Positions 30,380 to 43,300 of a stretch of 57,230 nucleotides of DNA are shown here, in pieces. The stretch spans positions 447,680-504,909 of the forward strand of contig WELB01000078.1 of NCBI GenBank assembly GCA_009602725.1. Reading direction: 5' to 3'. This DNA is from Spirogloea muscicola. Its lineage: Eukaryota; Streptophyta; Zygnematophyceae; Spirogloeales; Spirogloeaceae. Both the position numbers and the translations under genes were made by a program. Under the pieces are notes generated by a model, which searched no databases, was not told where the DNA came from, and saw nothing but the letters and a program-made list of their open reading frames with translations. How positions within the stretch are numbered: the stretch's first letter is position 1; each line of letters opens with the position of its first letter.

Positions 30380-31257
30380 ATAACAAGTCTGTGGCTTGTG
30401 GCCGTGCAGTGTATGATACATAGCATCTCCTTGGCAGCCAACTTCATGCACTCATGCATGTGATTTGAGCTTAGTCGGAAAGGTGCAGAATAAGGCAAGA
30501 GAAATTGCACAGCTTCAGCTCTGTATTACTCAATATTCTACTTTGCAGCTAGCTATTTGTGATGCGGTCTACAATTGTGTCATCCTCATCCCCACCGCAG
30601 AACGCAGTTGACAATAGTGAGTGTTGTGTATGTCCCGGTAGCAGAGCAGGGAAGGCTGGGCAGGGTTCCTGTCAAGGGGCAGTTAGAAATGCTAATATTG
30701 CCTTATAAACTCTCAACCATGTGCTCAGAGTTCACTTGGACCAATCAAATGCATCTGATCAAGACCTGGCCATCAATTGCTCCTAAGCTTTGATGCTTGC
30801 TTCAATGATCATGTCAAGAAGATGCTGCTAGTAAGGTCTCAAGCTACCTGGACACTGGGATGCAATGCAGCTCACAGTTGTCAAGGCACACTGAAAAGTA
30901 GGCATGTAGTGGAGGTGGAGAAGGCCACTGCACAACTGCAACACAGACTGCTGCTTTTGATGACCAATAAGCATGATATGCTCTAAAGAAGGTGCAAGCA
31001 TTAGGTGCAGTGTTGCAATTCATCTGTTATGAGAAGAGCTGCCACTGCTTAAGCTTGGTTGGAATCTCCAACAAATCCTCTAAGAGTCTGCGGCTTCGCT
31101 AACATACGTATGAACACCCTCTGTAAGCACTCGGCTAGTTCGATACTTAGCAGCCACATTCTTCCTTAAGCTCTATGCAATTGTCACATCAGTTAACGGC
31201 AGAGCTGCCACTGCTGCGAGAATGCAGCTTGGGACATACTAGTGTTGTGCAGGCCTT
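30380..31257. other. Kinase 3' flank, no gene recognised
   Basis: Nearly 900 bp of AT-richer sequence with short open frames only. No conserved protein, RNA gene or clear repeat unit is visible. Confidence 0.35.
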
Positions 31258-31400
31258 AATGTCAGTATACGAATGCGGCGTTTGCTAGGTGTGCAGCGCA
31301 CCAAAGCTTCGACCAACCATCAGCGTGCTGGGCGTGCACTGAGCGGCGGTGCTCCGGCTCCCCAAGTTGGCTTTGTACATGCTCAGTCGTAGGTACTGCA
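31258..31400 (+). mobile_element. Decayed retroelement 3' coding fragment
   Basis: Plus strand reads SIRMRRLLG ... NHQRAGRALSGG ... FVHAQS, an eroded form of YRMRLALSLRRSQALAIHQR...AGRAL...YVLTRGY. It ends about 80 bp before the presumed PIG-O start. Confidence 0.5.
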
Positions 31401-31479
31401 GTCCACCCTTTAGCCGGCTTTCGCATGATCACATGCAGAGTCACGTCAGCCACGCTAAGACTATCGCTTTGCTTAGCTC

Positions 31480-34400
31480 GTGCCACCATCTGATTTCACC
31501 GTCACAGCCGCTCTTGCCGTATCAGCAGCCGTAGTCCTCCTCCCGCCACTCCACTGGCCAACTGCTGCAGGCGCGCGGCGAGCCCGCGCCCCGGCCGCGG
31601 CGGCGGCGACGGCGGAGCTCGGCACCCTGCTGTGGCTCCTGCTCCTGCACGCCGCCGCACTCTACCTCTTCACCTCCGGCTTCCTCCTCACGCGCGTCGA
31701 GCTGCGCGACGTCAGCCTCTGCGGCGACGTCGCGGCCGCCGCCGCCGCCGCCGCAGAGGCTGACGTCCCTCGCGGACGTGCGCCGGAGAGCGAGGCGGGA
31801 GCCTGCTGGACAGCGCCGGCCTTTAAGCGCGCCATTATTATCATCATCGACGCGATGAGGCGAGCACCTATACTGCTGAGCGGATGTGCCAGTTGTTGCT
31901 GTCGTACTGAATGACCGCTTAGTATTAGAAGTTTAAGATTAAAGGCACGATGTTGTGGTCCTGCTGCAGATTCGACTTCGCTGTCAATGGCAGCGACTAT
32001 GGCGCCGGCAGCTCTTCTGGTGAGTGTTCAGTAAGTCGTTGCTCGCAAATTCTACTCTACTGTCTTTCTCTGACAGAGCTGGCCAGGAGGACAGAACCTA
32101 GCTTGATTCATTAATGTTTTCAAACACAAAGACTGATCAAATAGCGGTTACACTGCTGGTATCATGTAGCAGGTCATTGACACACTAATGTGGTGCATGG
32201 GCAGGAAGCCCGTGGGTAGGTAGCCTTCCCATCTTCCAGCAGCTAGTGCAACACGGGAAACACCCTGCTGCATTGTTCAAATTTGTGGCAGACCCACCAA
32301 CAACGTCGCTGCAGAGGCTAAAAGTGAGTCGTACCTGTTTGCACTATCAGTGGCTGAAGTAGGACATCAATTGTGCAGTGAGTACTGAATATATATTTTC
32401 TGACGACACCCAACCTCAGGAGGAGACTTTGTCTGCATCAAGCACCAAGCAGTTGGTACACTGCCTTCATACTTCGTGACACAAGCCAAAGACTGCATCT
32501 ATACAGGGCCTCACAACAGGCGGCCTACCCACTTTTGTTGACGTTGGAGATAGCTTCGGAGCACCAGCTATCACTGAGGACAATCTCATTTCCCAAGTGA
32601 GTCAACTCCATGCAGTCAATCATTTCTTGTCAAATGAGCTACAAATATTGTGCCATCATTTAGGTACACAGTCGACACGAAGAGGGATACTTGACACCCA
32701 ATGAGAGATGGGGTATTCATAATCAGGAGAAGTTTGCGGGCTTGCGTCTTGCAGCTGAAAAGGCGAGGCAAGAAATTGGAGCTTCTAGGAGATGACACTT
32801 GGATGAGCCTCTTCCCAGACCACTTCTACCGAGCACGGCCCTTTCCTTCCTTCAATGTCAAGGACTTCAACACAGTAAGTTGAACCACTTGCTCTCACCT
32901 AGCTCTTCTTGAGCAGGCCAGAGTCTGTGATGCTAAGATTTGCTAGTCATTCTCACATGGCATTTGCCAAGTAGTCACGCCGCTGAGTCAGGCCCATGAG
33001 TCCTTGACAGAGTCCACAGATCAATCCTCATTCAGGTTGATGACGGCATTCTCTCTGAGATTTTTCCAGCCATGGTGCGCTCTGATTGGGACGTGATCAT
33101 TGCCCACTTCCTTGGCGTGGTATTTTCCAAGAGAGCTCACATCAACATTGTTGGTTGCCTGCAATGGTTATGCTCTGAATATTCAGGGAGTTTTGTCAAG
33201 CTGCTTGCAAGCTGTACAGCTTATGCAGCATTTGCTTACGTTTCAATTCGATCTGATTATTCAGGACCATGTGGGGCACACGTATGCCGTGGATAGTCCG
33301 ATCATGCTACAGAAGCTTCGCCAGATGAATAAGATGGTGGAGGTGAGCAAAGAAGGGCTCTCTGTGATAGGCAGTCAAGCAGCTTGTCAGGCTTCACTTA
33401 CACCAATATTCACTATCTAGAAACCACGTCAAAAGGTCAGTGCCCTTCTTAAGGTGTTGAGGCAGGTGTTGGCAGGACGTTGTCGCCACAATGGAAGCAG
33501 ATTATCCATTGCACCAAGACACTCTGCTGATTGTCATGGGCGACCATGCTCAAACACTTACTGGTGACCATGGTGGTGGTACCCCTCAGGAGGTGTGTGC
33601 CTTCCTGTCATTTTCAGAGGCAATCTCTTGAAGCTCTCTTTGAAGTTCCACCGTGGGTCTGAAGCAGAATTGTCTTGCTAAGCCACCAGTATATGCATCA
33701 TCAATGTTAATATTAAACATATGGTACAGGCAGAGACTATAGAAACATTTGAGCAATATATTGAGTCATGTTATCCAAGATTGAGTCATGTAATTCAAAT
33801 TTGGTAACTATTTGGACTGCTTCTCCTTGAAAGTCTGCCAACTTTTGTCTGAACAAGACTGAGAGAGAAATAGTGTTCTGAATGGAGCTTTGAAACTCCC
33901 TACCTCTTCTCTTTGCAGACGGACAGTGCTCTGTTTGCTTTACGATTGAGCTCAAACGGCAAGGCTCCTTTCGACATGGCTTTGGTGAGCAAAGACAGAA
34001 AGCACATTGTGCGAAGCATCTGAATGGGTGTGCTCTTCCCAAGGGAATGTCTCAATATGAGGAAGCCACTCTACAGTACATTTGCAGGCTTTGCTGGAAC
34101 CTGCACATGGTGGATCCTCCATGTTTTGCTGAAGTCTTCAGTCACCATTCACTTGATGCCCAACTTACAAAATGCAGGAGCAGCTGTGTGGTGAGGCTGC
34201 AGCAGAGATTAGTCTATTTCCTCAGGTATACGAATGCAGCTGCAGTGCATTGCAGAAGGCCTCCAGGATTGAGACTGTTAGACTGCTATTTTGACTGCTG
34301 GCACAGTACCTGATTTATTTGAGGTATTGGATCTGAAGAACAACTTGATCAGCATCCCCATCAGATGTACGAGGTCCTGCAAGGGAGCTAATGGCGCTAA

Positions 34401-37400
34401 TGGCACCTTCTTTTGGCTGCTGATGTCTTCTGGTGCATTTCCTGCCTTCTTTGTCGTGCAGCTGGATTTTGCAGCCACACTGGCAACGCTCTTGGGAGTC
34501 CCCATTCCTTTTGGCAGGTATGTAGCTGAAATGTAATGCTTGTGAATGTCAAATGCTCATGTGCTTGCTTCACAGCATAGCCATCCCCACTCTCTGACAA
34601 ATATACTCTTTGTAAAATCCTACTGGGTTCATTGTCTACACTTTGTTTTAGCTCTACTGTGCGCCTCAGTGTCCTGCTTTTGACTTGAAGCAGAAGGCAA
34701 AGACCCGCACCTTGTATATGCATTACAAAGTTGCCATTATGATTGCGGTATGGCTGGCTGCAGTGTTGGGAAGGTGAATGCCAAGCTTTGGGCTTTGTCA
34801 GCAGCCATGTACGACTCGACCGATGGTCCACTCAGCAACTTGAGCAGCAAGAAGGATGAGGTAGCCATTGACCGGCTGCGAGAGCTTGCCAAAGTGCTGC
34901 ATCTCAACAGCTGGCAGGTCAGGGCTCAAGGCCCCTTGCTTGCCTGCTCAACTCCTTGGAATGTGAGAAGTGTTGAGGAACATGCAAATTGTGCAATTTC
35001 AACTTGACCTGCATCTCAAACCTGTAACACCCAGTCATCTGGAGGGAAGCGTGTTTTTACATTGGCTGATGCACTGCAGCAGTTGGTGACACAGGTTCTC
35101 CGCTATTTGGGTGCATATTCAGAGGTTTCAGTTACTCCATTCCCAGTCCAACAGCTCCAGCTACTATATGGGGACCTAGCAAGTTGCTGGCCACAAGATG
35201 AAGACCAAGTGGCTGAACCTGCAGATATGCGGAAGTCCTTAGAAGCTGTGATTGACCAACACGTGACATACCTGATGGCTGCCGCAGCTCTTGCAAGGTC
35301 CAAGTGGACACAATTTGGAATATTAAAGATGTGGGGTGGCATCGCTTTACTGCTCCTTAGTCTTGCAGTACAGGCCAGCTGCTTGCAACATCAGCTGGTC
35401 AGTAGTGATGCCGACTCTGGTCAGCAACCCGGAATGGGAGCACTCTTATCAGCGGCTTGGCATGCTGGAGTTGCAAGTTACATTGTAGCTTGGGCCGCAT
35501 CAATGGCTCAAAGCAAAGCAGGTCTGGGTGCAACAATGGTCAAAGCATTGGCAGCCCTTAGCAGCCCGCCCGTTGTTGGAGTCGCAGCTGCAGGCTCTTG
35601 CTTAGCATTTCTATGGCAATCCGCTTTCCAGAGGCACATTTCTCGTGATCACAAAAAGCTCTCGCAAACAAGGGCGCAGCTTGGTGTAGAGTCGCGCACA
35701 GCCCAATTGGAGCCATGGGGGTTGATGAACATGCCTTCACTGAAGTTCAATACACAGCAAACTGTGGCTGCAGATAGTGGTAGACCTCCTAGCCATCAGG
35801 GTTGGTTGACTGCAGTCTTCTTCTTTGCCATCCTACATGCGCTCAGCCTTTTCTCAAACAGCTTCATCGGTAAGTCCAACAAGGGCAACAAATCTGCAAT
35901 TTGGTGGTGAAGTAACTGACTTATGATGGGTCAGGCTGTCAGAATGACTTTCTTTAACCTCTTGTACAAGGCAGTACCTCACTTCTTGACAACTAACCAC
36001 ATCAGTCGGTACTACTTGTACTTGTACAAGACAGTACCTCACTTCTTGACAACTAACCACATCAGCCGAGAATCTGGTGTGACTATCTGCAGTGGCAGAG
36101 GGACAGGTGACTGCATTTTTGCTTGCATCAAGGGCCCTCCTTCTTTTGCGACAAGCACTGCTAACTAAATCTGGCACTCGGCAAGTAAGTATTGCAAGGG
36201 CTCTGTGCTTGTGCTGTGTACCGACAAGGTGCATGTAGCTACGTAGATTTGTTCGGCAATGATGATGTGGATCTATGCAGACAATGCAGGAAATGTCTTG
36301 GCTACCGAGGTTGCTCAACGTGCATCATTTGATAAAAAGGCCAGCAACTGACGCCCTTTTCCCAAAATCTCCAGGCACTTGTAATCATCGCTGTAAATTA
36401 TCTATTCAATGTTGTGGGCCTGGCACCTTCAGAAGAGGCCACGCCAAGCACACCGGCCCTGTCGAGCTTCAGAAAGCCATCTCTTGTTGGTGTCCTTTGT
36501 GCTACCTTCTTGTACTTTGGTCCTTTTGCGGCTATTCTCATTATCCTTCGGCTCTACATGGTGAAGAAGGGCAGTGCAATCAGGCAGCTGAAGTGGATTT
36601 GGACATTGGCAGTTCCCGCCCTATATGCTGCAGTCTGTGTGAGCTGGCTAGCAGAGGATGTGAAGACAATCGTACCCAATTTGCCAAGGCGGCTCATGGA
36701 GTTCTGCCGACTAGGCCTTCCCCGGGCAGTGTACCTGGCATCTGCCGCGGCCATGACGTACACAGTGGCTTCAGCAATCCTGCCTTTCCAAGGAAATGGG
36801 CCTCCTGCTCAGAAGCAGCCGCCCACATTACAAGAAGCGCTTCCAGCACACCTGTGGACCATGTGTGCAACTTTGAGTGGGCTGTTCTCGTTGTTGCTAG
36901 GTCGTCGTGGGCCTCTCCTCCTCTTCCTGGGGGCTATTCAAGGTAGGCATTCCTGCATCTCTGTGTGATTTCATTGCTGAGGCTACTCTCCTTATTAGCT
37001 CAAACACCTTATGCCAGCACCCTGGAGGTGATTGCATAAGGTGAAATTACACGAGCATCGATAATGGATATACTGACACAGTCTGCCAGTGCACATTCTT
37101 TGCAGCTATCAATCTGCATCAATTCTTCAAGTTGCATGCTAAGTATGCGGGCAGAGAATTTTTCCCTGCTATGGGAGTAGACTGGAGCCTTCAAATTGTG
37201 CAGGTCTTCTTCGGCACAGGCCACAGGTAGAAATCGTTCTCATGCCGATGACACCATGTTGCAGGACCACCAGAAGACAAGGCTTCAGATAGCTTGTCTT
37301 TATGAGCAAACATATGTTTTGCTTACAACCCACACAAAGGATGACAGCGTGGATGAGACAGCAGAGCAGCATGAATGCTCAGTCCTATGTAGGCACTGGC

Positions 37401-38607
37401 TAGCTTCATGAGCCTTATGTGATGACAACATTCCACTTTCACCAGTCTCCTAATGGACCAATGCTCAAGAGCTTGTGTTGCATTGTCCAGAATTGTTGCA
37501 GTCTCATAGCTGGATTAAATGACTGACTAGGTTGTTTCCTCTATCTGTGAAGATGCTCATTTGATGGTCTTCATTTCAATGCTGCTTACACGGGGTAAGT
37601 ATTTCTTCATTTGCAGCTGGCAGAGTTCTTTCATCTGGGGCCTAGCCTTGAGTATGACTTTAAGCCTAACTGTGACTATGGCGTGATTGTGCATCTGACA
37701 TATAAACACCTTCTGCTTAAGTGCAGTCTTTCGTAAGAGTATCAACGGTAGCAGTGCATACTTATGTACCAGGCAGGAACAGCAGTCTTGTTGTCATAGG
37801 AGCTTGCACTCGTAGCAATAGATTGCATTCCCAGGCTGCAAATAATTCGTGACTGATTGTGCAGCTTTGACGATTTCAATTACTACATCATGGGCTCCTT
37901 GTTGGCACTTGAGACATTTGGTTCTATGCACCTTCCTACTCTGTTACTTTCACTCGCACTTGTACCCCAAGCTTCCCAGATGGCCACACTTCGATCAGCA
38001 GTGCCAGGATTTGAAAATGAGGAGTCGGGCTTGTTCATACACAATCTCTTCCAGGTTCTACCTCATTCTTAATACGCTCAATATTCATTCAGAGTGCATC
38101 TCACGCTGGAGTCCAACAGGGCCTGAAGTTTACGGCCATGCCGCTATGTTCACAGGCGTCCACATAATCAGAATGCAACGAAGCTCACTTTGAGTGGGTG
38201 CATGTAGGGCTTTGAAGACACGTCTCACTGTGATTGCTAAGTCATCTGTGCAGCTGTTGCCTGTCTTTGGCAGGCTGTCCTTGCTTTTGGCTTTGCTGGG
38301 ACCATGAGCACCCTTGCAACAACAATCTCTGCCTTTCTCCAACGCCGCCATCTCATGGTATTGCCGTCTAGGCACGCTCGAGAACTTGATTTCGCTGACT
38401 GTGGTATCAACATTAGTTTATGTTACTTAAAGGATTAGCAAAAGTACGCTGGTATGTCCATACATACTTGATCCTTTTCTTCTGGTCGTGCAGGTATGGG
38501 CACTGTTTGGTCCCAAGTATGTATTCGATGCTGTTGGTTTGCTAGTGCTGGACGTGGTCCTGCTGGCCTCCACAGGCTTTGTGGTCACAGTAGCTCAGCA
38601 GCCCTGA
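31480..38607 (+). CDS. PIGO: GPI ethanolamine-phosphate transferase 3 (PIG-O homologue)
   Basis: ER membrane enzyme adding phosphoethanolamine to the third mannose of GPI anchors. Exons: 31480-31859, 31970-32019, 32205-32323, 32507-32596, 32755-32874, 33036-33119, 33265-33342, 33476-33592, 33919-33984, 34178-34225, 34462-34517, 34764-34917, 35095-35869, 36093-36184, 36375-36942, 37106-37226 (less sure), 37865-38054, 38274-38357, 38494-38607. A membrane anchor (LLWLLLLHAAALYLFTSGFL) precedes the phosphatase-superfamily domain: RAIIIIIDAMR, DPPTTSLQRLKGLTTGGLPT, LLGDDTWMSLFP, DWDVIIAHFLGVDHVGH, VMGDHAQTLTGDHGGG, LLGVPIPFGSVG. Many membrane segments follow (LHALSLFSNSFI, IMGSLLALETFGS), ending FVVTVAQQP. 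No ATG opens the first exon in frame (it starts at GTG), so the true start is unknown. Intron 1 is GC-AG. Confidence 0.9.
35961..36066 (+). repeat. 60-bp tandem duplication inside a PIG-O intron
   Basis: CTTGTACAAG.CAGTACCTCA ... AACTAACCACATCAG occurs at 35961-36006 and again at 36021-36066 with one mismatch (period 60 bp). Both copies end in a usable-looking ACATCAG 3' splice site, but the frame-consistent acceptor used by the model is later, at 36091-36092. Confidence 0.85.
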
Positions 38608-39480
38608 CACATTAAAACCTCTACTGCTCACTATGCTCACTGTGAATCTCGAAGCCTAGCTAGCTTAGACTCCAGGCCTCCTAGCTGCGCTGCTCGGCCC
38701 CCCCCTTTATTGAGCACTTCATTCTTTTTAGGCTGGCATTCACAGCCATTCCCCCATTTTCCTGGCTGAACACCTTCTTCATATTTCCTGTTACAATTGT
38801 CCGTGCCTGAGTACATCCGCCGCCATTCTGTCTAGACATTGACAGCCAACATCTTGCAGGTGTTTCATGTCTGTAACCTGCTGCATGAGAGCGAGAGCTG
38901 AAGTAACCTGCCCCGTGCCCCGTGCCCCGCGAAGGTCGACATGTCAAGAATCACCAAGGCTTCTTGAGACTGCAACCTGCTCTTCATGCTGATCACAGCG
39001 CCTGTGCTGAAAAGAGGGGGACCGTAGTAGTGTTGGAGCGATGGAGGTCCTGAGTGGCTAAGTACATAGGCAAGCACACTGACAGATGTACATCACCTGC
39101 TGCTAAGCTTGTTGACAGTAGTAACATGGTGAATCAGCGGGTCGGGTCGAATGACCATCTAACTCGTCCTAGTGGGCCGTGGGAGCCTCCCTGTAGAAGG
39201 GAGGCCCCGGCACATCGGGCAGATAGCTGGGGCGATAACGCTGCTCCGTGAGCCCCAGCTATGGCTGCCACCCACTAACTAAGGGTGCAGCTCTGCGTGG
39301 TCGGGCGGAGCCTGTGCCAGTTGGGCCTCTGTGTGCGGACAGGCAGAGCTTTGTGTTACTCTGGACTTTGTGTGCTACCAGACTAAACTCTGTGTGTTAC
39401 CATGAGCGGATCTGCATCTGTACTACCAAGACGAGGGTGGTCTGCTGGTCCTCCGGATAAGGGCCAACTTTTAGTCGAGG
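38608..39480. other. PIG-O 3' flank with a weak repeat tail
   Basis: 38700-38770 (plus) carries a worn 3' UTR motif (CATTCTTTTTAGGCTGGC ... CACAGCCATTCCCCCATTTT). The rest, to 39480, has no recognised gene or repeat. Confidence 0.4.
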
Positions 39481-39990
39481 ACTCTGAGTGGAGAAAGAGA
39501 GAGAGCGCGCGGTGCGCATGAAATTGAAAGGGAGGCCAACTCTAGCCTCACAAATGTCCTGTGGGTAATGAGCTAAGGGGGACACTAATATCCCCGAGTG
39601 AGAAGAAGCTAAGACGGTGAACCACAAAGACAAGAGCAAGACCAGGAGCAGCCAGAGCAGGAAGTGTTACTAAGCTGACCCGCTCAGTAAAGACGAGTCA
39701 GCACGTAGAGGTCGCTAACTGATGCCGAATACAAGGCGGCAATTGACAAGCGCTTGTACCACCAGCCAAAGCTCGACCAGCTTTCTGGTGCAACGCACAA
39801 GCCTGAGCGCGCTTCAAACAGGCTGACACACGACGTGGTACAGGAGCACACGATACAGGAGCAAATAGACCGGGCTGGTTATCGCCAAGCTTGACACCAT
39901 TGCCGTGGGAATTGCTGATAGGGACACCTGTGAAAGGCATTGCTCTTTCTGGCACAAGGGCGTGTTGACTGTGTGATAGTGCAGCCCCAC
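39481..39990 (-). mobile_element. Retroelement 3' fragments (type C UTR and coding end), minus
   Basis: 39483-39605 is the reverse complement of the type C 3' UTR seen at 1815-1945 and 26380-26505 (GAGCGCGCGGTGCGCATGAA ... GGGGGACACTAATATCCCCG). 39700-39860 encodes on the minus strand a worn family C-terminus (LKRAQACALHQKAGRALAGG). The coding end lies at higher coordinates than the UTR piece, consistent with one decayed minus-strand copy. Confidence 0.6.
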
Positions 39991-40301
39991 CAATCTTGGC
40001 GACAAAGATAAACTGGTCGTCCAGACAAGCAGGCCCCAGGCATAGGGACAACAACAAGGCGATCATAAGGATGCGGCTATGTGTAGAGCGGCAGTTAGAG
40101 CCAGCCAGGTGCATCGAGAGAGGGGACACAGTCAACAACCGACGCTATTAGACGGTGCGGGGCTCCGCCGACTTCCTTCCCTTGGCTTGATCAAGCCACC
40201 CTCTTCTTTCATGCACACTGCGGCCCCCCAGACTGCAGGCTGAGCCTTCCGCGCCGGCGCATGCCGCGGCGGCGGCAGCGGCGGTGACGACGGCTGTCGC
40301 C

Positions 40302-43300
40302 ATGCCGGTCATCGCCGAGGTAGCCGGCGCGGAGGGCGGGCCTGCTGAGGACGCGGTGGGCGGGGTTCTGGGGCGCCTCGAGCAGGCCGTGGCCGACGTC
40401 GAGTGCACAGGCCCAGCCGTGAGCGATGGCACCGTGGCCCTCCTGCGTGGCCTCGTCGACGACACCGACGCGGCGAAGCTCTCAGAGAAGCACAAGCTTC
40501 AGCTCTGGAAGCTGGCATACCGGATCTGGAACGCCTGCGTGGAGGTTGCCAACACTTGCATGGCTGAGCAGGCGGCCAAGGAGTCCCACGCCCGCCTCCG
40601 GCATGTCGCCAGCGACATGCTGCTCCTGGCGGGTGAGGTGCCGGGAGTCACGTCCGGCCTCTTGAAGGTCGCCTTCTTCTTCTGCCGCACCGGCAAGCTG
40701 TGGCATGCGCTCCAGAAGTATGAAGTTGCGGAGGCGTGCTTTGAGAAGGCCACTGCACTTCGAGGCCAGCATACGAGCAAGTCGCCTGGTGCAGCACGAA
40801 GCGCCGAGAACAAGGCAGAGGAAGACTCCCTCAGCTTCGACATCTACGTTGCACGGGCCAGAACAGCTTGGGAGCTCTCTCAATCGGCGCTGGCCTGCAG
40901 CTTGCTAGGGAGAGCCCGAAGCTTGGTGGCAGCACTGTCGTTGCCTGAGAAGTACGCTGAGCTGGCTGACGCCTACTTTCAGCTTGGCAGAAAGCTTGTC
41001 GTCAAAGAGACTGACACAACTATGGCTGAATCTGTACATTATCTCGACAACGCATATGACATCTGCTCAGACGGACTGGCCATTATGCAGAGAGCAAGCA
41101 GCCAGGATCTTATGACTGCCAGCAAAACTGCGATGCTAGAACTACAACAGAAGATACTGCGCTTCCTGGCAGCAGCTCATGTGCACAACAAAAGTTATGA
41201 CGCAGCCTTGAAGTGCACTGCTGGCTTGAAAGATCCGTCTGTGCATGTTGATCATCCCAGCATACCTTATCTTGAAGCGAAGGCCCTCCTCGGATTGCAG
41301 CGCTACGACGAGGCAGAGACCGAATTGCAGTACCTCGTGGCACATGAACTAGCCAGCCCTGAGCTCTGCCTCGCCGCCTTCGAGGACTTTCTCTGCTGTA
41401 ATGAGATTGGTCGAATAAAGAGGGCCTTCCACCTCGTCCAAGCCAAAGCTCCGACATGTGGTAGCCTGCCAGGTGCTGAGGTGGACCAAGTCCGCGCCTA
41501 TAACACTCCTGATGCACTCCTTGCTTAGCCCCTCATAGCAAGCTTGTTAATCATGCATGCTCATTTTACGATGAAGAGCAGAAGCCTCGTTGACGTGAGT
41601 CCAGCTTGCAGATGTTCCTTGAGAGGCAGAGTTCCACTGACACTAATGTGAACCACTTGATGGATTCCTGTTCTAGTGAAAGTTCTTGAGAAGCTGTTGA
41701 CATCACGTGACTTGCATGGAGAGGATGAGGAGGAAGCCTTAAAGCTGACCCTTGATATAGCCACCAACGAGCAAACCCTCCGTGTCGTATGTCAACATGA
41801 GACTGCCAGCTGCAGGATCGAGATGAGCTGCGTGTTCACGTTGCTCTGGAACAGGTACATATTGCTTAGTCCAACATTCTTAGTTGCTGGTGGATCAAAG
41901 CTACCAGCCATGCGCATATTAAGTTGCAGGCTCATTGAATTGTGCAGAGCTTCTGCATACTTCCAGGCAAAAAGCTTTGTGAAGAGTAAGCAATTGATGG
42001 AACTAGCTATGCTATACTTGCCACCCTCTGATGAAGAGAAAAGAGCCAAGGCGCTGCGAGGTCTGTGCCTTTGTCATATGGGACTTCAGCAGTACGATCG
42101 CGCCAGCGAACTTGTCAATTCAGCAGAGCAGGTATCAGTGGTCATCATTGAACAACTTAGAAATGAGATAGTCTTGTATGCTGAAGCAGTCTCTTCATGT
42201 CGTTTTTCCCCTGGCCACTTGATGTGAAACGCTCAACCTGCACCATGGTGCTACACATGTCGCAGCTTGAGGCCAACATAGCGACTCGCTTCTTGAAGGT
42301 GCCTTCCATCAGCAGTGCACTCCTTTGCAACTGTTTGAGATTCATAAACTCTTTAGGAATTAGTCCTTAGACCTCAAGGCGCTTCTCTAGAAGTCGTCAT
42401 CTTATATTGCCACCGCAGTGACATCCTGGTTCTATGTAGCTCAAGCTTTGTCTCCAGAAAAGGGTCGAGGATGAAGCTATTGAGCAGGTCGAGAAGATGC
42501 TGACTTGCCCTGACTTTGAGCCTGACTACCTTACGCTTGCTTCTCATGAGGTAACATTTGACTCGTTCAGATTACTGAGACCTACACGATGCCTAGTATA
42601 CTTGCCAGTTAGACATAGCAAGCCTGCTATATCTTGATTCTGATCAGTAAGGAATCTGTAGTGTGCTCTATCATCAGTTGTCTTGCGGAGAATGATGTGC
42701 AGTGGGGTAGATGACCTTCTCTGCAAGTGGCAGGCAATCGCTTGCAAATGCAACATTGTAGCCATACAAGCTCTTAAGAGGCTGCTCGACCTTTTCTTAG
42801 TCAGCCAACCTGTGGATGTAGTGGAGGCCGTCATCGTCAGAAACATCATCAGTCTTTGCTCCTCCCCTGGTTCCGGAAAGGGAGGCTTGGAAGGCAGCAA
42901 CTTGTTCCTTGAGTATCATGAATATAGTCGCACACGCTTGGCAGACATTGGCTTTGAGAGATTCTTTGGCAGTGGGAGTATAGGCCAGAAAGAAGCGAGG
43001 TGGTTTGCAAGCTCGGCGTGGCACTGTGGCCTTGACGCTGGCCGGAAGAAAGAGAACGGGCCTTGCAGCTTTTTCTTTGAGTGGTCCGCGGAATTGTATG
43101 CAGCCTTGCCGGACTCTGTGGAGAATCTGCACCATCAGAAGCTCGCTCTTCTTGTCGCTGCTGGTGCACACCTGTCATGCACTGATGGAGATGAGGAGAA
43201 GCGAATGAGCACTGCAAGCCAGCACTTGAAGAGATGTACAGCTGTGAGTATAGATTGCAGAAGCTGTTAGAAGAGTGCAGCGCATCCCGTATTTAACATC

